A stretch of 64,000 bases of DNA from Mucilaginibacter sp. dw_454 (GCF_018449775.1 NZ_JAAVVB010000001.1:682001-746000), one strand, 5' to 3'. Positions 1 to 8,236 are shown, counted from the stretch's first letter. Numbers and translations: made by a program. Notes: generated by a model not told the origin, from the sequence alone.

Positions 1-786
1 TTTAATACCTGATATAATATAACCCACATCGCCGGTTTTAATGACGTCTTTGGGTAATTGCTTTAATTTTAAAGTGCCGACTTCCTCGGCAATATACTGC
101 TTTTCGGTAGCAAAGAATTTTACTTTATCGCCTTTACGGATCTCGCCGTTTACCACTTTAAAATAAGCCACAATACCACGAAACGAGTTATAAACCGAGT
201 CAAAGATCAAGGCTTGTAATGGCGCATCCGGATCGCCAACGGGAGCGGGTACACGCTCTATAATGGCACGTAAAATATCATGTACACCCATGCCGGTTTT
301 GCCTGATGCAGCTAAGATATCTTCGCGCTTGCAGCCAATCAGCTCAACTATCTGGTCCTTTACCTCTTCTGGCATAGCACCCGGTAGGTCCATTTTATTC
401 AGTACCGGAATAATTTCCAGGTCGTTCTCTAAAGCTAAATAAAGGTTAGATATAGTTTGTGCCTGGATGCCTTGTGCTGCATCTACAATCAATAAAGCGC
501 CTTCGCAGGCCGCTATTGAGCGTGATACTTCGTACGAGAAATCTACGTGGCCGGGAGTGTCTATCAGGTTTAGTACATATTTCTGACCGTCAAGCTCATA
601 ATCCATTTGTATGGCGTGGCTTTTTATGGTGATACCACGCTCGCGCTCCAGGTCCATGTCGTCAAGCAATTGTGCCTGGCTTTCTCGTTGGGTAATGGTG
701 TTGGTATACTCTAATAACCTATCGGCAAGAGTACTCTTACCGTGGTCAATATGTGCTATAATACAAAAATTGCGTATGTGCTTCAT
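1..786 (-). CDS. lepA: Elongation factor 4 (LepA), N-terminal part, cut by window edge
   Basis: Translational GTPase that back-translocates or remodels stalled ribosomes. About 262 residues are visible, reading from the ATG at 784-786 leftwards; the C-terminal domains lie outside the window. Visible motifs are the G1 loop [14 protein letters not shown], the switch region with RERGITIK, the G3 motif DTPGHVDF and the G4 motif NKMDLP, followed by the start of the second beta-barrel domain. The order and spacing match LepA rather than EF-G or TypA. A TATTTTTG promoter box ends only 7 bases before the ATG, so the 5' leader should be very short. No frame break is seen. Confidence is high. Confidence 0.96.
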   Translation of the reverse strand, partial: MKHIRNFCIIAHIDHGKSTLADRLLEYTNTITQRESQAQLLDDMDLERERGITIKSHAIQMDYELDGQKYVLNLIDTPGHVDFSYEVSRSIAACEGALLIVDAAQGIQAQTISNLYLALENDLEIIPVLNKMDLPGAMPEEVKDQIVELIGCKREDILAASGKTGMGVHDILRAIIERVPAPVGDPDAPLQALIFDSVYNSFRGIVAYFKVVNGEIRKGDKVKFFATEKQYIAEEVGTLKLKQLPKDVIKTGDVGYIISGIK

Positions 787-793
787 TCAGGCG

Positions 794-801
794 CAAAAAT
801 A
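794..801 (-). promoter_or_regulatory. Bacteroidota -7 promoter box of lepA
   Basis: On the minus strand the sequence is TATTTTTG, a full match to the Bacteroidota -7 consensus TAnnTTTG. It ends 7 bases upstream of the lepA ATG. No clear -33 TTTG was found at the expected distance. The predicted transcription start lies within a few bases of the start codon. Confidence 0.55.
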
Positions 802-926
802 GGTTTTTTAGGCGATAAATTTGTATGGTTTCCTATCTTAGTTTTTGTCTATAAGCGCATAGGCGCCGTAACAAGCAGGCATTTGAGGGACGGTTAAACT
901 AATAGTAATCCGGCAGCCATGTTTTG

Positions 927-1709
927 TCAGGCTAGATGGGCCATTTGGTGAAACTCAATTAAACATACAGTTAAATTGAAACTGAAGTGCATTACAACAC
1001 CATACCATAGTGTGTTTTCTTTAACCCGAACATAACCTAATAACAATGCAAAAGGAATTAACCAAATTATCGAGATAAGACTCATGTGCATTATTGAAAA
1101 CAAAAAAGCGGATATGAAAATAGCCTGTTTATTTTCGGTTATAAAAAGTAATTTCTGAAGCAGGTATCCCCGGTAAGCCAGTTCTTCGAATAAGGCGGGC
1201 ATTATGGCTACAAAAATCACCATAATTACTTTACCATAACTCAGATTTGAATAAAGCCAATAATAAGATAATTGCTTTGAAAAAAGGGTTTGATTTAACC
1301 ACCCAATAGTGTAGCTTACAAATAATGACCCTGCAACAGCCAATATGATATAACTTAAAAGCCTGGTCACAGAAAAATTGCGCCAAGCTAAAATTGATTT
1401 ATTGTTTTTCCAATCTAAACTAAAAAAGGCCACTGCAACTACAGCAAGCAGGGTGTCAAATAGTACAGACCATCCAAATGTTTTAAAAGCCGGTACAAAT
1501 AAAGCAAGGCAACAAAGCGCTATATCGAACAAATAAAATAACGCAGCCTGTTTAATTGCAACCCACCTTTGGTTACCTAAAACAATATGTTCACGTACCT
1601 GGTCAGCGCCGCAATATTTACAAAACCTGCTGTCCGCGGCTAACACTTCATTGCAAGCGCTACAGTTTTTTTGATCTGCGATGCTATTTTCGATCGCAGG
1701 ATTATTCAA
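927..1709 (-). CDS. CPBP-family intramembrane metalloprotease with N-terminal zinc ribbon
   Basis: Predicted membrane protease of the CPBP (Abi/CAAX-like) family, 260 residues. The N-terminus has two CxxC pairs (CSAC near residue 17 and CKYCG near residue 30), a zinc ribbon typical of small Bacteroidota membrane proteins. Hydrophobic segments follow. The CPBP motifs are all present: EELAYRG (EExxxR) in a helix near residue 185, FSIMHMS (FxxxH) and HFSFNL (HxxxN) near the C-terminus. The start overlaps the end of the upstream zinc-ribbon gene by 8 bases, so the two are probably co-transcribed. Substrate unknown; members process prenylated proteins or bacteriocin-related peptides in other bacteria. 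Confidence 0.85.
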   Translation of the reverse strand: MNNPAIENSIADQKNCSACNEVLAADSRFCKYCGADQVREHIVLGNQRWVAIKQAALFYLFDIALCCLALFVPAFKTFGWSVLFDTLLAVVAVAFFSLDWKNNKSILAWRNFSVTRLLSYIILAVAGSLFVSYTIGWLNQTLFSKQLSYYWLYSNLSYGKVIMVIFVAIMPALFEELAYRGYLLQKLLFITENKQAIFISAFLFSIMHMSLISIIWLIPFALLLGYVRVKENTLWYGVVMHFSFNLTVCLIEFHQMAHLA

Positions 1710-2241
1710 TATTCAGCTCTTTTTTAATCCGCTCTGCTTCAAGAGCAGATTTTATACCTTTTATAAAATAACCGATAAAAATTATTTTTATAAAAAGGCC
1801 TTTAGCAATAGTGGCAGGATCATTTATAGTATTTAGAATAATCACCAATATATATAATGAAAAGCCCGACACAATGCCCGCAAAAGGTTTCTTTTTACTC
1901 CAGATACCCAATCCCAGGTACACCGCAGCCAAAATAAAATTAACAATGAGCAAACTTATTTTTGTTGCCGGATCATCAGTAATAAAATAACTAAAAATGC
2001 CAAATAAGGCCGTAGCTCCCGCAATCCAATACAAAGTGTTGCTTGCCATTTTTACTTTTTTCAGGGATTCATTCAGGTCAATTTCGTGGTTATTGCGGGT
2101 AACTACGAAAGTTTGCTGATCCATTTCAGATCCTTTTAAAGGATATCCGCAGTTATCACAGAATGAGTCGTTAATATCAACGTTTTTTGAGCATACAGCG
2201 CAAACGTTTGGTGCAACAGTAATAGAAGGAGAGGCGTCCAT
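1702..2241 (-). CDS. Zinc-ribbon membrane protein of unknown function
   Basis: A 179-residue protein starting with a double CxxC zinc ribbon (CAVC near residue 14 and CDNCG near residue 28), a hydrophilic linker, and then about four hydrophobic segments between residues 70 and 165. It overlaps the downstream CPBP protease gene, and both carry the same kind of N-terminal ribbon, which suggests a two-gene membrane module. I do not recognise a catalytic motif. The short basic C-terminus (RIKKELNIE) would face the cytoplasm if the segments are as drawn. Function unknown. Confidence 0.75.
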   Translation of the reverse strand: MDASPSITVAPNVCAVCSKNVDINDSFCDNCGYPLKGSEMDQQTFVVTRNNHEIDLNESLKKVKMASNTLYWIAGATALFGIFSYFITDDPATKISLLIVNFILAAVYLGLGIWSKKKPFAGIVSGFSLYILVIILNTINDPATIAKGLFIKIIFIGYFIKGIKSALEAERIKKELNIE

Positions 2242-2342
2242 AGCAATATCGGTTTTAGATAAGTAATAATAAATATTTTGATTGAAATCGGAAAAAGAAT
2301 CTTTAATTTTATTAGATATCTTGGTTAATTAATTATCATCCC

Positions 2343-2837
2343 ATGAAAAAAATATTATTTTTCGCTGTGCTTTGCATTCCGTTTCTAAGCAAGGCGCAGA
2401 TCACCGAATACAAAGCGTCTAATGGAATAACCTACCATGTGGGCGATACCTTGAGGCTGGGTCATGGCACTAAATCCGATGGCTCATTTATGTATTTTGA
2501 AGATCATGGCATTATACCAAACCCACGATCGGTGCGTACTTTACCCAAACAGTTTGCCAACGGAGGTGCCGTTATTAAAAGCATGCGCAAAACAACGGTT
2601 AGCGGCATTGATAAGTATATGTTTAGCGTGAACGCGGGGGGACCGATGCGCTACACCGTTTTTATTGACGATGCTATTGACGCCTGCGAAGTAAAACCCT
2701 GCAAAAGCGACACTGCATCTCCCACAGGTGCCGGTTCGGTAGCCGACGAGATCAAAAAACTCAAAGCGCTGATGGATTCGGGTGCCATTACCAAAGCCGA
2801 ATACGAAGCGCAGAAAAAGAAACTATTGGGCGAATGA
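2343..2837 (+). CDS. Secreted protein with C-terminal SHOCT domain
   Basis: A 164-residue protein with a signal peptide (MKKILFFAVLCIPFLSKAQ), a middle region of about 90 residues without a recognised fold, and a C-terminal SHOCT-type helix pair: EIKKLKALMDSGAITKAEY followed by EAQKKKLLGE. SHOCT domains are short modules that usually sit at a terminus and are thought to mediate oligomerisation or binding. The gene is divergent from the zinc-ribbon pair and ends before a strong bidirectional terminator. The function of the main domain is unknown. Confidence 0.8.
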   Translation: MKKILFFAVLCIPFLSKAQITEYKASNGITYHVGDTLRLGHGTKSDGSFMYFEDHGIIPNPRSVRTLPKQFANGGAVIKSMRKTTVSGIDKYMFSVNAGGPMRYTVFIDDAIDACEVKPCKSDTASPTGAGSVADEIKKLKALMDSGAITKAEYEAQKKKLLGE

Positions 2838-2884
2838 CACGATTGCAGGATTTTAAGATTATATAAGATTCTTAATATTATATA

Positions 2885-2917
2885 AAAAGCCCCATCAGCT
2901 TGGCTGATGGGGCTTTT
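2885..2917. terminator. Bidirectional rho-independent terminator
   Basis: A perfect 15-bp stem (arms 2885-2899 and 2903-2917) with a 3-base loop. It is A-rich on the left and T-rich on the right, so it can work on both strands. It separates the SHOCT gene on the plus strand from the convergent sigma-54 activator gene on the minus strand. Confidence 0.85.
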
Positions 2918-3005
2918 ATCTTTTCGGTATAATTGGAGAATCTGATTAATCTTAAATCCTGATAATCTTAACAATCCTTCAATCGTGTTTAATTCTTCAA
3001 TCGTG

Positions 3006-4382
3006 TCACTCGCCGCGTTTTAAGCCGTATTTCTCAATTTTACTGTATAGGTGACTGCGTTGTATATCAATGTCATCTGCAGTTTTAGATACGTTCCAGT
3101 TGTTTTTTTCCAGTTTGAATTTAATGTATTCTCGCTCGGCAAAATCTTTATAATCCTGGAAGTTTTTAAACTGGTTAAAATCGGTTTGTGGGGCAGCAGC
3201 TTGTGCTTCTGCAGCAACCGGTGCAGATGGATTGGCAAATGCCTTTACATCCTCTTCGGTAATAGTCTTGTCGCTCAAAATAATTAAACGCTCCACCATG
3301 TTACGTAGTTCGCGGATATTACCCGTCCACGGCAGGGCTTTTAAGGCTTCCAGTGCACCTTCAGAGATCTTTTTAACCGGCATGCCGTAATCGCTGCAAA
3401 TCTCCTCCAGAAAGCTTTGTGTAAGCAGACTAATATCGTCTCTACGCTCGGTTAATGAGGGCACATGGATCAGGATAACGCTCAGCCTGTGGTAAAGGTC
3501 CATCCGGAAGTTACCGGCTTCAATTTCTTTTAGCAGATCTTTGTTGGTTGCCGCTACTACGCGTACATCAACATCTATCTCTTTCTCGCCGCCTACGCGG
3601 GTTATCTTGTTTTCTTGTAAGGCACGTAATACTTTGGCCTGGGCAGAAAGGCTCATATCGCCAATCTCATCCATAAACAAAGTACCACCAGAAGCCGACT
3701 CGAATTTACCGATACGCTGCTTAATAGCTGAAGTAAACGAACCCTTTTCGTGGCCAAATAATTCACTCTCAATTAGTTCCGACGGGATAGCCGCACAGTT
3801 AACCTCTATAAGAGGAGCGTTAGCTCTATTCGATTTTTCGTGCAACCAACGGGCTACCAGTTCTTTACCACTACCATTGGCACCGGTAATGAGTACGCGG
3901 GCATCAGTAGGTGCTACGCGGTCTATAGTTTCTTTGATCTTGGCTACGCCGTTAGATTCGCCCAAAATAGGTCTAACTTTCGATACCTTGCGTTTCAGTA
4001 CCTTGGTCTCAACCACCAAACTACCACGATCAAGCGCGTTACGAACGGTGATCAGTAGCCGGTTCAGATCGGGTGGTTTAGAAATAAAGTCGAAAGCGCC
4101 TTTCTTGCTGGCTTCAACCGCGGTCTCTACTGTGCCATGACCCGATATCATGATAAAAGGCAGATCGGGTTTGATAACCAAACCTTCGGTAAGCACCTCC
4201 ATGCCGTCCATACGGCTCATTTTTATATCGCAAAGTACAAGATCGTAGTCGTTATTGGCGATCAGCTCTAAGCCGTCAATACCGTTGTCTACATCTTCAA
4301 CTTCGTAGTCTTCATATTCCAATATTTCGCGCAGGGTATTACGGATAGCCCGCTCGTCGTCAATAATTAAAATTTTAGCCAT
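3006..4382 (-). CDS. NtrC-family sigma-54-dependent response regulator with variant GAFTGA loop
   Basis: A 458-residue response regulator. The receiver domain (about 1-120) keeps the acidic pair D8/D9 and the phosphoacceptor D52 (DLVLCDIKM). The AAA+ domain (about 140-380) has Walker A GANGSGKE, Walker B GGTLFMDEIGD and a sensor II/arginine region (GNIRELRN). A Fis-type helix-turn-helix lies at the end (NVSKTADDIDIQRSHLYSKI). The sigma-54 contact loop, normally GAFTGA, reads GSFTSA. The conserved F and T are kept, so contact with sigma-54 remains likely. No histidine kinase is adjacent, so this is an orphan regulator whose targets are unknown. Confidence 0.93.
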   Translation of the reverse strand: MAKILIIDDERAIRNTLREILEYEDYEVEDVDNGIDGLELIANNDYDLVLCDIKMSRMDGMEVLTEGLVIKPDLPFIMISGHGTVETAVEASKKGAFDFISKPPDLNRLLITVRNALDRGSLVVETKVLKRKVSKVRPILGESNGVAKIKETIDRVAPTDARVLITGANGSGKELVARWLHEKSNRANAPLIEVNCAAIPSELIESELFGHEKGSFTSAIKQRIGKFESASGGTLFMDEIGDMSLSAQAKVLRALQENKITRVGGEKEIDVDVRVVAATNKDLLKEIEAGNFRMDLYHRLSVILIHVPSLTERRDDISLLTQSFLEEICSDYGMPVKKISEGALEALKALPWTGNIRELRNMVERLIILSDKTITEEDVKAFANPSAPVAAEAQAAAPQTDFNQFKNFQDYKDFAEREYIKFKLEKNNWNVSKTADDIDIQRSHLYSKIEKYGLKRGE

Positions 4383-4598
4383 TATAATGTTTAGATAGGA
4401 TGCTTGTAATAACGTTAACTAATATAGGGTATTGTATAGGAAACTAAACACTTTTTAGTGCTACTTGTTTTGCTGATGATTGATTTTTTATCAATTGTGG
4501 AAAAGATGGGTTGGCGGGGATAGAAGATTAACGATTAGAGGTTGGAGATTATTGGTTAGGCGTGAGCAGGGGGGATGAAAATATAAGAATGCCGCTTA
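4383..4598. other. Intergenic region without recognised gene
   Basis: This 216-base AT-rich gap lies upstream of the sigma-54 activator and downstream of the convergently placed minus-strand lipocalin-like gene. I found no convincing ORF, TAnnTTTG box, terminator or RNA structure here. Confidence 0.5.
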
Positions 4599-5078
4599 CT
4601 ATCTTGTGGTTGGGTTAATTTTTTTCTGACTTAAATTGCTGTTATCGGCATAGGCCTGGTCTGATCTTCGCCAGCGTTCAGTAAAAGCGGTGCCGTTTTG
4701 AACAGTGAAACTGAATGTGAGCCATTTTTTATCATCACTAAAATGGTAGTGGATAATAACGTCTTTGTCTTTGAATACGAAGCTCATCCCTTCTTTAACG
4801 TATAAGGCTCTTTCTGTATAATAGTCGTCGTTATTTACCTGGTATTTTCCGCTGTGCGAGGTGAAGGTTTTGCCGGCTTGCGTTTGCAGGTTGGCAAAAG
4901 TGTGGTCGGCGTTAAAGATCTTGGTGTAACGGGTAGGCGGCTCTTGCCGACCATAGTAGGCTGATTGATCAAGCTCCCAACTGCCGTAAAAAGCTTTCTC
5001 GTTAGTTTGCGCAAATACGCCTGATGCACAAAAGTGGAAACATATGAGTAAAGCGGCAGCCTTTAGGATTACTTTCAT
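4599..5078 (-). CDS. Secreted lipocalin-like/DUF4488-like protein
   Basis: Predicted exported protein of 159 residues from the ATG at 5078, with a signal peptide starting MKVILKAAALLICFHFCASG and a cleavage region around VFAQ. The mature part has alternating beta-strand character and the pattern GSWELD, typical of small periplasmic lipocalin-like proteins that open with a G-x-W strand. An in-frame ATG at 5102 would add eight residues, but a TATATTTG promoter box covers 5100-5107, so transcription should begin downstream of that ATG and 5078 is preferred. Function unknown; ligand binding is inferred only from the fold type. Confidence 0.75.
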   Translation of the reverse strand: MKVILKAAALLICFHFCASGVFAQTNEKAFYGSWELDQSAYYGRQEPPTRYTKIFNADHTFANLQTQAGKTFTSHSGKYQVNNDDYYTERALYVKEGMSFVFKDKDVIIHYHFSDDKKWLTFSFTVQNGTAFTERWRRSDQAYADNSNLSQKKINPTTR

Positions 5079-5099
5079 AGGCGAGGTTAATTGGTTTAA

Positions 5100-5107
5100 C
5101 AAATATA
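5100..5107 (-). promoter_or_regulatory. -7 promoter box of the lipocalin-like gene
   Basis: The minus strand reads TATATTTG, an exact TAnnTTTG match, 21 bases upstream of the ATG at 5078. It overlaps the alternative upstream ATG at 5102 and therefore decides the start choice. Confidence 0.55.
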
Positions 5108-5165
5108 TAAACAGCGAAGCCTAAAACAAAAAAACGCCCCTTCCTAAGAAGAGACGTTTTTTTAC

Positions 5166-5552
5166 AGCAGCAAATCTGTAAGCCGGGTTCTGTTTCGTCC
5201 GCCCGAAGGCGAACGATTTCTATCATTAATCTGGTCCTGCTGTTGCCAACAGGCTTAAGCAACCTACCCATCCCGATGCCCCGATAAATCGGGACGGAAG
5301 CGAGCAGCTTCGCATTCGGGACCTATTTGGTTTTTCAACTCCTGAGGTTTACCGCAATCCCGGTCGCCCGGAAAAGCCGTGAGCTCTTACCTCACGTTTT
5401 CACCCTTACCCCGCAAGCGAGGCGGTATATTCTCTGTGGCACTTGCTGTCGCCGGCTGCCGGCGCCTTCCCGTTAGGAAGCAGGATGCTCTGCGTTGCCC
5501 GGACTTTCCTCCGCCCCAACAAAAGCCGGGGCAGCGATAGAACGTTTTGCAG
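5166..5552 (-). ncRNA. rnpB: RNase P RNA (class A)
   Basis: Catalytic RNA of RNase P, which trims 5' leaders from pre-tRNAs. Read on the minus strand, the 5' part contains GGCGGAGGAAAGTCCGGGC and the GCAGAGC region, the middle contains the ACAGAGAATATACCGCC and GGTAAGGGTGAAA core segments, and the 3' end contains GAAACAGAACCCGGCTTACA. These are the universally conserved bacterial class A blocks in the right order. The ends are set by pairing GCAAA at the 5' end with TTTGC at the 3' end (helix P1), so they are accurate only to a few bases. The P12 region carries an expanded double hairpin. Confidence 0.95.
5273..5321 (-). repeat. Expanded palindromic insert in the P12 region of RNase P RNA
   Basis: Within rnpB an outer stem (TCCCGAATGC pairing with GCATCGGGA, one bulge) encloses two hairpins: GAAGC/GCTTC and CCCGAT/ATCGGG. 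This gives a small three-way junction in the variable P12 arm. The sequence resembles palindromic dispersed repeats of this bacterial group rather than conserved RNase P core. Confidence 0.6.
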
Positions 5553-5592
5553 GAGTAAAGGTAAGGTTTTAGACGGGAAGTTACTCAATTGT

Positions 5593-5669
5593 TGTCATTG
5601 CGAGCGTAGCGTGGCAATCGCAAGGAGAAAAGGAACGCGTGCGATTGCCACGCTACGCTCGCAATGACA
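5593..5669. repeat. Perfect 30-bp inverted repeat, REP/MITE-like
   Basis: Arms 5593-5622 and 5640-5669 are exact reverse complements with a 17-base spacer. The outer ends read TGTCATTGCGAG. The element lies between the 5' end of rnpB and the 3' end of the cytochrome c gene, whose stop codon is 6 bases away. It could act as a transcription terminator for that operon. The size and symmetry fit a dispersed palindromic repeat, but no second copy occurs in this window. Confidence 0.8.
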
Positions 5670-5675
5670 GATGGT

Positions 5676-6095
5676 CTATTTACACTCGGCCAAATCAGCC
5701 TCGACCTTTTGCGAGGTAATCAAGCCCTGATTATTACCAAAAGAGTTGGCTACATAAGTCAACACTTCTGCAATTTCAATGGGAGCGAGGTCGGTGAGCG
5801 GCATATCGTTATCGTATGATCTTTTGTCGACGATAAGTATCTTGTCTTTCAATCCATACTTGATAAAGCAGGCTAGCGAAGTTTTATTTTTCCTCAGAAA
5901 AGCGGTGTCCGTTAGTGGAGGCATCAGTGCCGATAGGCCCAGCCCGTCGTTACCATGGCAGTTTTGGCAATGCGACTGGTAAACCAGGCTGCCTGTGGTG
6001 TAATAGCGTTTAAAAGTAATGTCGTCTTCGTTCTGGCACGAGTAAATGAGTATGGCCAGCAGCACACATAAAACGCTTATTACCTTGATTTTCAT
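5676..6095 (-). CDS. c-type cytochrome lipoprotein
   Basis: A 139-residue cytochrome c. The N-terminus is a signal sequence ending in a lipobox-like LIYSC, so it should be an anchored lipoprotein. One haem site is visible, CQNCH near residue 45, and a likely distal ligand methionine in NDMPLTDL near residue 97. The length fits a single-haem class I cytochrome. The start overlaps the SCO gene by 4 bases (ATGA), which implies translational coupling. It probably works in electron transfer or oxidase biogenesis with the SCO partner; its exact redox partner cannot be read from the sequence. Confidence 0.9.
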   Translation of the reverse strand: MKIKVISVLCVLLAILIYSCQNEDDITFKRYYTTGSLVYQSHCQNCHGNDGLGLSALMPPLTDTAFLRKNKTSLACFIKYGLKDKILIVDKRSYDNDMPLTDLAPIEIAEVLTYVANSFGNNQGLITSQKVEADLAECK

Positions 6096-6736
6096 TTCTG
6101 GCCGGACTCCGCTTTTAGTGTTTTAATGTCGGCAATAAGGTGAGTTACCTGATCAGGCACGGTGCCATCATAGGTACCGCGGATGCGTTTTTGCTTGTCA
6201 ATCAAAATAAAATAACCATCGTGAATAAACATTTGCTTGGCGTCCTCTTCGGGCTTGCGCACCAGGTAGCTTTCTGACAATTTGTAGATCTCTTCTTTTT
6301 TGCCTTGCAAAAACCACCAGGTATTGCCCGCAACGCCTAATTTATCCGCATATTTTTTTAATACATTAACACTGTCATGTTTGGGGTCGATGGTATAAGA
6401 AATGATTTTTACGTCCTTGTCGTTTTTATAAGCGTTATATACATCCAGCATATTCTTGGCCATTACAGGGCAGATAGAGGGGCAGGTGGTAAAGAAAAAG
6501 TCGGCCACATAGATCTGACCTTTCAGGTTTTTACTACTGATGCTGTCGCCATATTGGTTAACAGTTTTAAAATCGGGAATGGTTTGATATAAGGTATCTG
6601 TTGTGGTTTTACCAGCTACTGTGTTTGTTACCGGGGTACGATTGCCATAAATGGGCAAAGTGGTATTTTGCGCAGCGTTAAACTTACAGGCGCTTGCTAA
6701 AAATAACAGGGCCGCTGCACCAATCAATATCTTCAT
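6092..6736 (-). CDS. SCO1/SenC-family copper chaperone lipoprotein
   Basis: A thioredoxin-fold protein of 214 residues that delivers copper or electrons for the CuA centre of cytochrome oxidase. The N-terminus is a lipoprotein signal (FLASAC). The family motif CPSICPVM gives the copper-binding CxxxC, and the distal histidine sits in MFIHDGYF near residue 170. The pattern YTIDPKHDSV is also typical of SCO proteins. It is the middle gene of a three-gene operon with a small lipoprotein upstream and a cytochrome c downstream. Confidence 0.93.
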   Translation of the reverse strand: MKILIGAAALLFLASACKFNAAQNTTLPIYGNRTPVTNTVAGKTTTDTLYQTIPDFKTVNQYGDSISSKNLKGQIYVADFFFTTCPSICPVMAKNMLDVYNAYKNDKDVKIISYTIDPKHDSVNVLKKYADKLGVAGNTWWFLQGKKEEIYKLSESYLVRKPEEDAKQMFIHDGYFILIDKQKRIRGTYDGTVPDQVTHLIADIKTLKAESGQK

Positions 6737-6737
6737 G

Positions 6738-7142
6738 TTATTTCTTTAGATGTTTCAAATATTCGCTTGATTCTTTTACTGACGAGTTGATCATAGAATC
6801 AACAGCATGGATACGGATCTTTTGTGCGGTCAAATAGTTCATCATATAATCGTGCGATTTACCTTTCTGCTCCGGATCAAACTTCTGCATAAAATCTTCC
6901 ATCTGGCCGTCGGCATTATTAAGCTTGCTAATTAGAAGGCTAATCTTGGTTTTGGCGGTGTCATCGGCGGTTTTAAGCAAGGTATCCAGCTTCATTTTGT
7001 CGTGCATTAACTGGTCGCTATGCGCCATTACGGTGTCATGTATTTTAATCACATCGTTCAAAACAGTTTTCTCGTCGTTCTTTGAATCATTACAGGCGGC
7101 AAATGCTATAGCAGCAAATGCTAACAGAAATATCTTCTTCAT
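6738..7142 (-). CDS. Small helical lipoprotein of unknown function
   Basis: A 134-residue lipoprotein with a clear lipobox (FAAC) after the signal MKKIFLLAFAAIAFAAC. The mature part is highly charged and predicted helical, with several histidines and methionines (HDTVMAHSDQLMHDKM), a composition compatible with metal binding. It is the first gene of the SCO/cytochrome c operon, one base upstream of the SCO gene, and has a TAATTTTG promoter box at 7166-7173. A role in copper or haem handling is only a guess from context. Confidence 0.8.
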   Translation of the reverse strand: MKKIFLLAFAAIAFAACNDSKNDEKTVLNDVIKIHDTVMAHSDQLMHDKMKLDTLLKTADDTAKTKISLLISKLNNADGQMEDFMQKFDPEQKGKSHDYMMNYLTAQKIRIHAVDSMINSSVKESSEYLKHLKK

Positions 7143-7165
7143 AAAGTGTTTGGTTATGATGCCTG

Positions 7166-7173
7166 CAAAATTA
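7166..7173 (-). promoter_or_regulatory. -7 promoter box of the lipoprotein/SCO/cytochrome c operon
   Basis: The minus strand reads TAATTTTG, an exact TAnnTTTG match, ending 23 bases upstream of the first ATG of the operon. Confidence 0.5.
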
Positions 7174-7210
7174 CATTAAACAGGCTGTTTTGTGTAATCC
7201 GTAGGTTAAA

Positions 7211-7666
7211 TTATTGGCGGATGTAAAATATATAATCAATAAGCGGTAAAGTTTCCATACCTGCATATTTTAACTGCTGACCAATCTGTGCTCTATGATG
7301 CGTGCCATGATTAATAACCTGGGTTACAACTTCTGTAATAGTATTGGTAAATGGGGCACCGTTAGATGTTTGGTAAGTGATAGCCCGATTCATATCTTCT
7401 TCAGTCAAACCATTTAAAAACGCCACCCATTCCCGATTGTTTGCCGCTATTAATTCTTCAAACCGCACGGTTTCGGTTTTTGGGAAGATGATCACATCGG
7501 CATCGCTTTCATTCTTACAACGCCTTAACCAGCGTTGTTGGGCAGCCAGTAAATGGCCAAGCAGTTGTACGGGTTTTTCGGGATTGTTAAGTCCGCGTAT
7601 TGCGGTTAACATTTCTTGATTGGCATATAAATCATAGCCAAACATTCTCAAAAAATAGTCTTTCAT
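7211..7666 (-). CDS. DinB-family putative metal-dependent hydrolase
   Basis: A 151-residue four-helix-bundle protein of the DinB/YfiT superfamily. The three expected histidine positions appear as LLGHLLA near residue 37 and HGTHHRAQ near residue 125, where the latter is the family's hallmark HxxxH-like segment. Members coordinate a divalent metal and often act as thiol transferases or hydrolases; the substrate here is unknown. The gene follows the isoprenylcysteine methyltransferase-like gene with a 6-base gap, so the two are likely co-transcribed. A second DinB-like gene lies at 27522-28019. Confidence 0.88.
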   Translation of the reverse strand: MKDYFLRMFGYDLYANQEMLTAIRGLNNPEKPVQLLGHLLAAQQRWLRRCKNESDADVIIFPKTETVRFEELIAANNREWVAFLNGLTEEDMNRAITYQTSNGAPFTNTITEVVTQVINHGTHHRAQIGQQLKYAGMETLPLIDYIFYIRQ

Positions 7667-7672
7667 TATAAC

Positions 7673-8236
7673 TCAATATATCCCCGGAATTAAACGGGCG
7701 GTATTTTTTTTATAGTCGATGTATTGCTGGCCAAATTCGGCTGTCAGTGCTTTTTCTTCTACATTGATACGGTAACTTAGTGCCAGAAAATTCGGTATAA
7801 TCATTACTGCATAGCCCACAATATTATGCTCGCAAATAGCAATGCTCCAAATAATGAGCAATAGCCCCAGGTAACTGGGATGGCGTACCAGCTTGTATAA
7901 TCCATCTGTTTTTAATTGATGACTGCTGGTAATAGCAACATCAACCGTGAACATTTTTCCTAATTGTAAAATAGCCGTCCAGCGGATGATGAAACCTATC
8001 ATCGCCACAGCAACGCCTATATCCATTGCCAGGTTGGTACGATTTAATTGACCTATGCCGGCTATGACGGCATAACTACTTATGGTAATACTTCCTGTAA
8101 TTATTACCCACAGCGTAATTAATGAGCTTTTGTCGGATTGGCTTTTAGTGCCGCTTTTCTTTGATCGTTTGGCGATGAGTAATAATATTTCTGAAATGCC
8201 AAATACTTGGGCAATGGTGTAATAGGATAGGTGCAT
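7673..8236 (-). CDS. Isoprenylcysteine carboxyl methyltransferase (ICMT)-like membrane protein
   Basis: A 187-residue integral membrane protein with about five hydrophobic segments. The C-terminal half has the ICMT/PEMT signature RHPSYLGLLL near residue 138 and EEKALTAEFGQQYIDY near residue 160, which form the SAM-binding and catalytic surface. Bacterial members methylate unknown small molecules or lipids; protein prenylation is not expected here. The gene precedes a DinB-like gene in the same orientation. Confidence 0.88.
   Translation of the reverse strand: MHLSYYTIAQVFGISEILLLIAKRSKKSGTKSQSDKSSLITLWVIITGSITISSYAVIAGIGQLNRTNLAMDIGVAVAMIGFIIRWTAILQLGKMFTVDVAITSSHQLKTDGLYKLVRHPSYLGLLLIIWSIAICEHNIVGYAVMIIPNFLALSYRINVEEKALTAEFGQQYIDYKKNTARLIPGIY

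Noticed and set aside
611..802. 63-residue plus-strand ORF at the left edge
   Set aside because: It lies antisense to lepA, whose motifs are clear on the minus strand.
3541..4140. 199-residue plus-strand ORF
   Set aside because: It is antisense to the sigma-54 activator, and its product has no recognisable features.
5406..5667. ORFs on both strands through the RNase P region
   Set aside because: They cross rnpB and the adjacent inverted repeat. The conserved RNA core explains the sequence.
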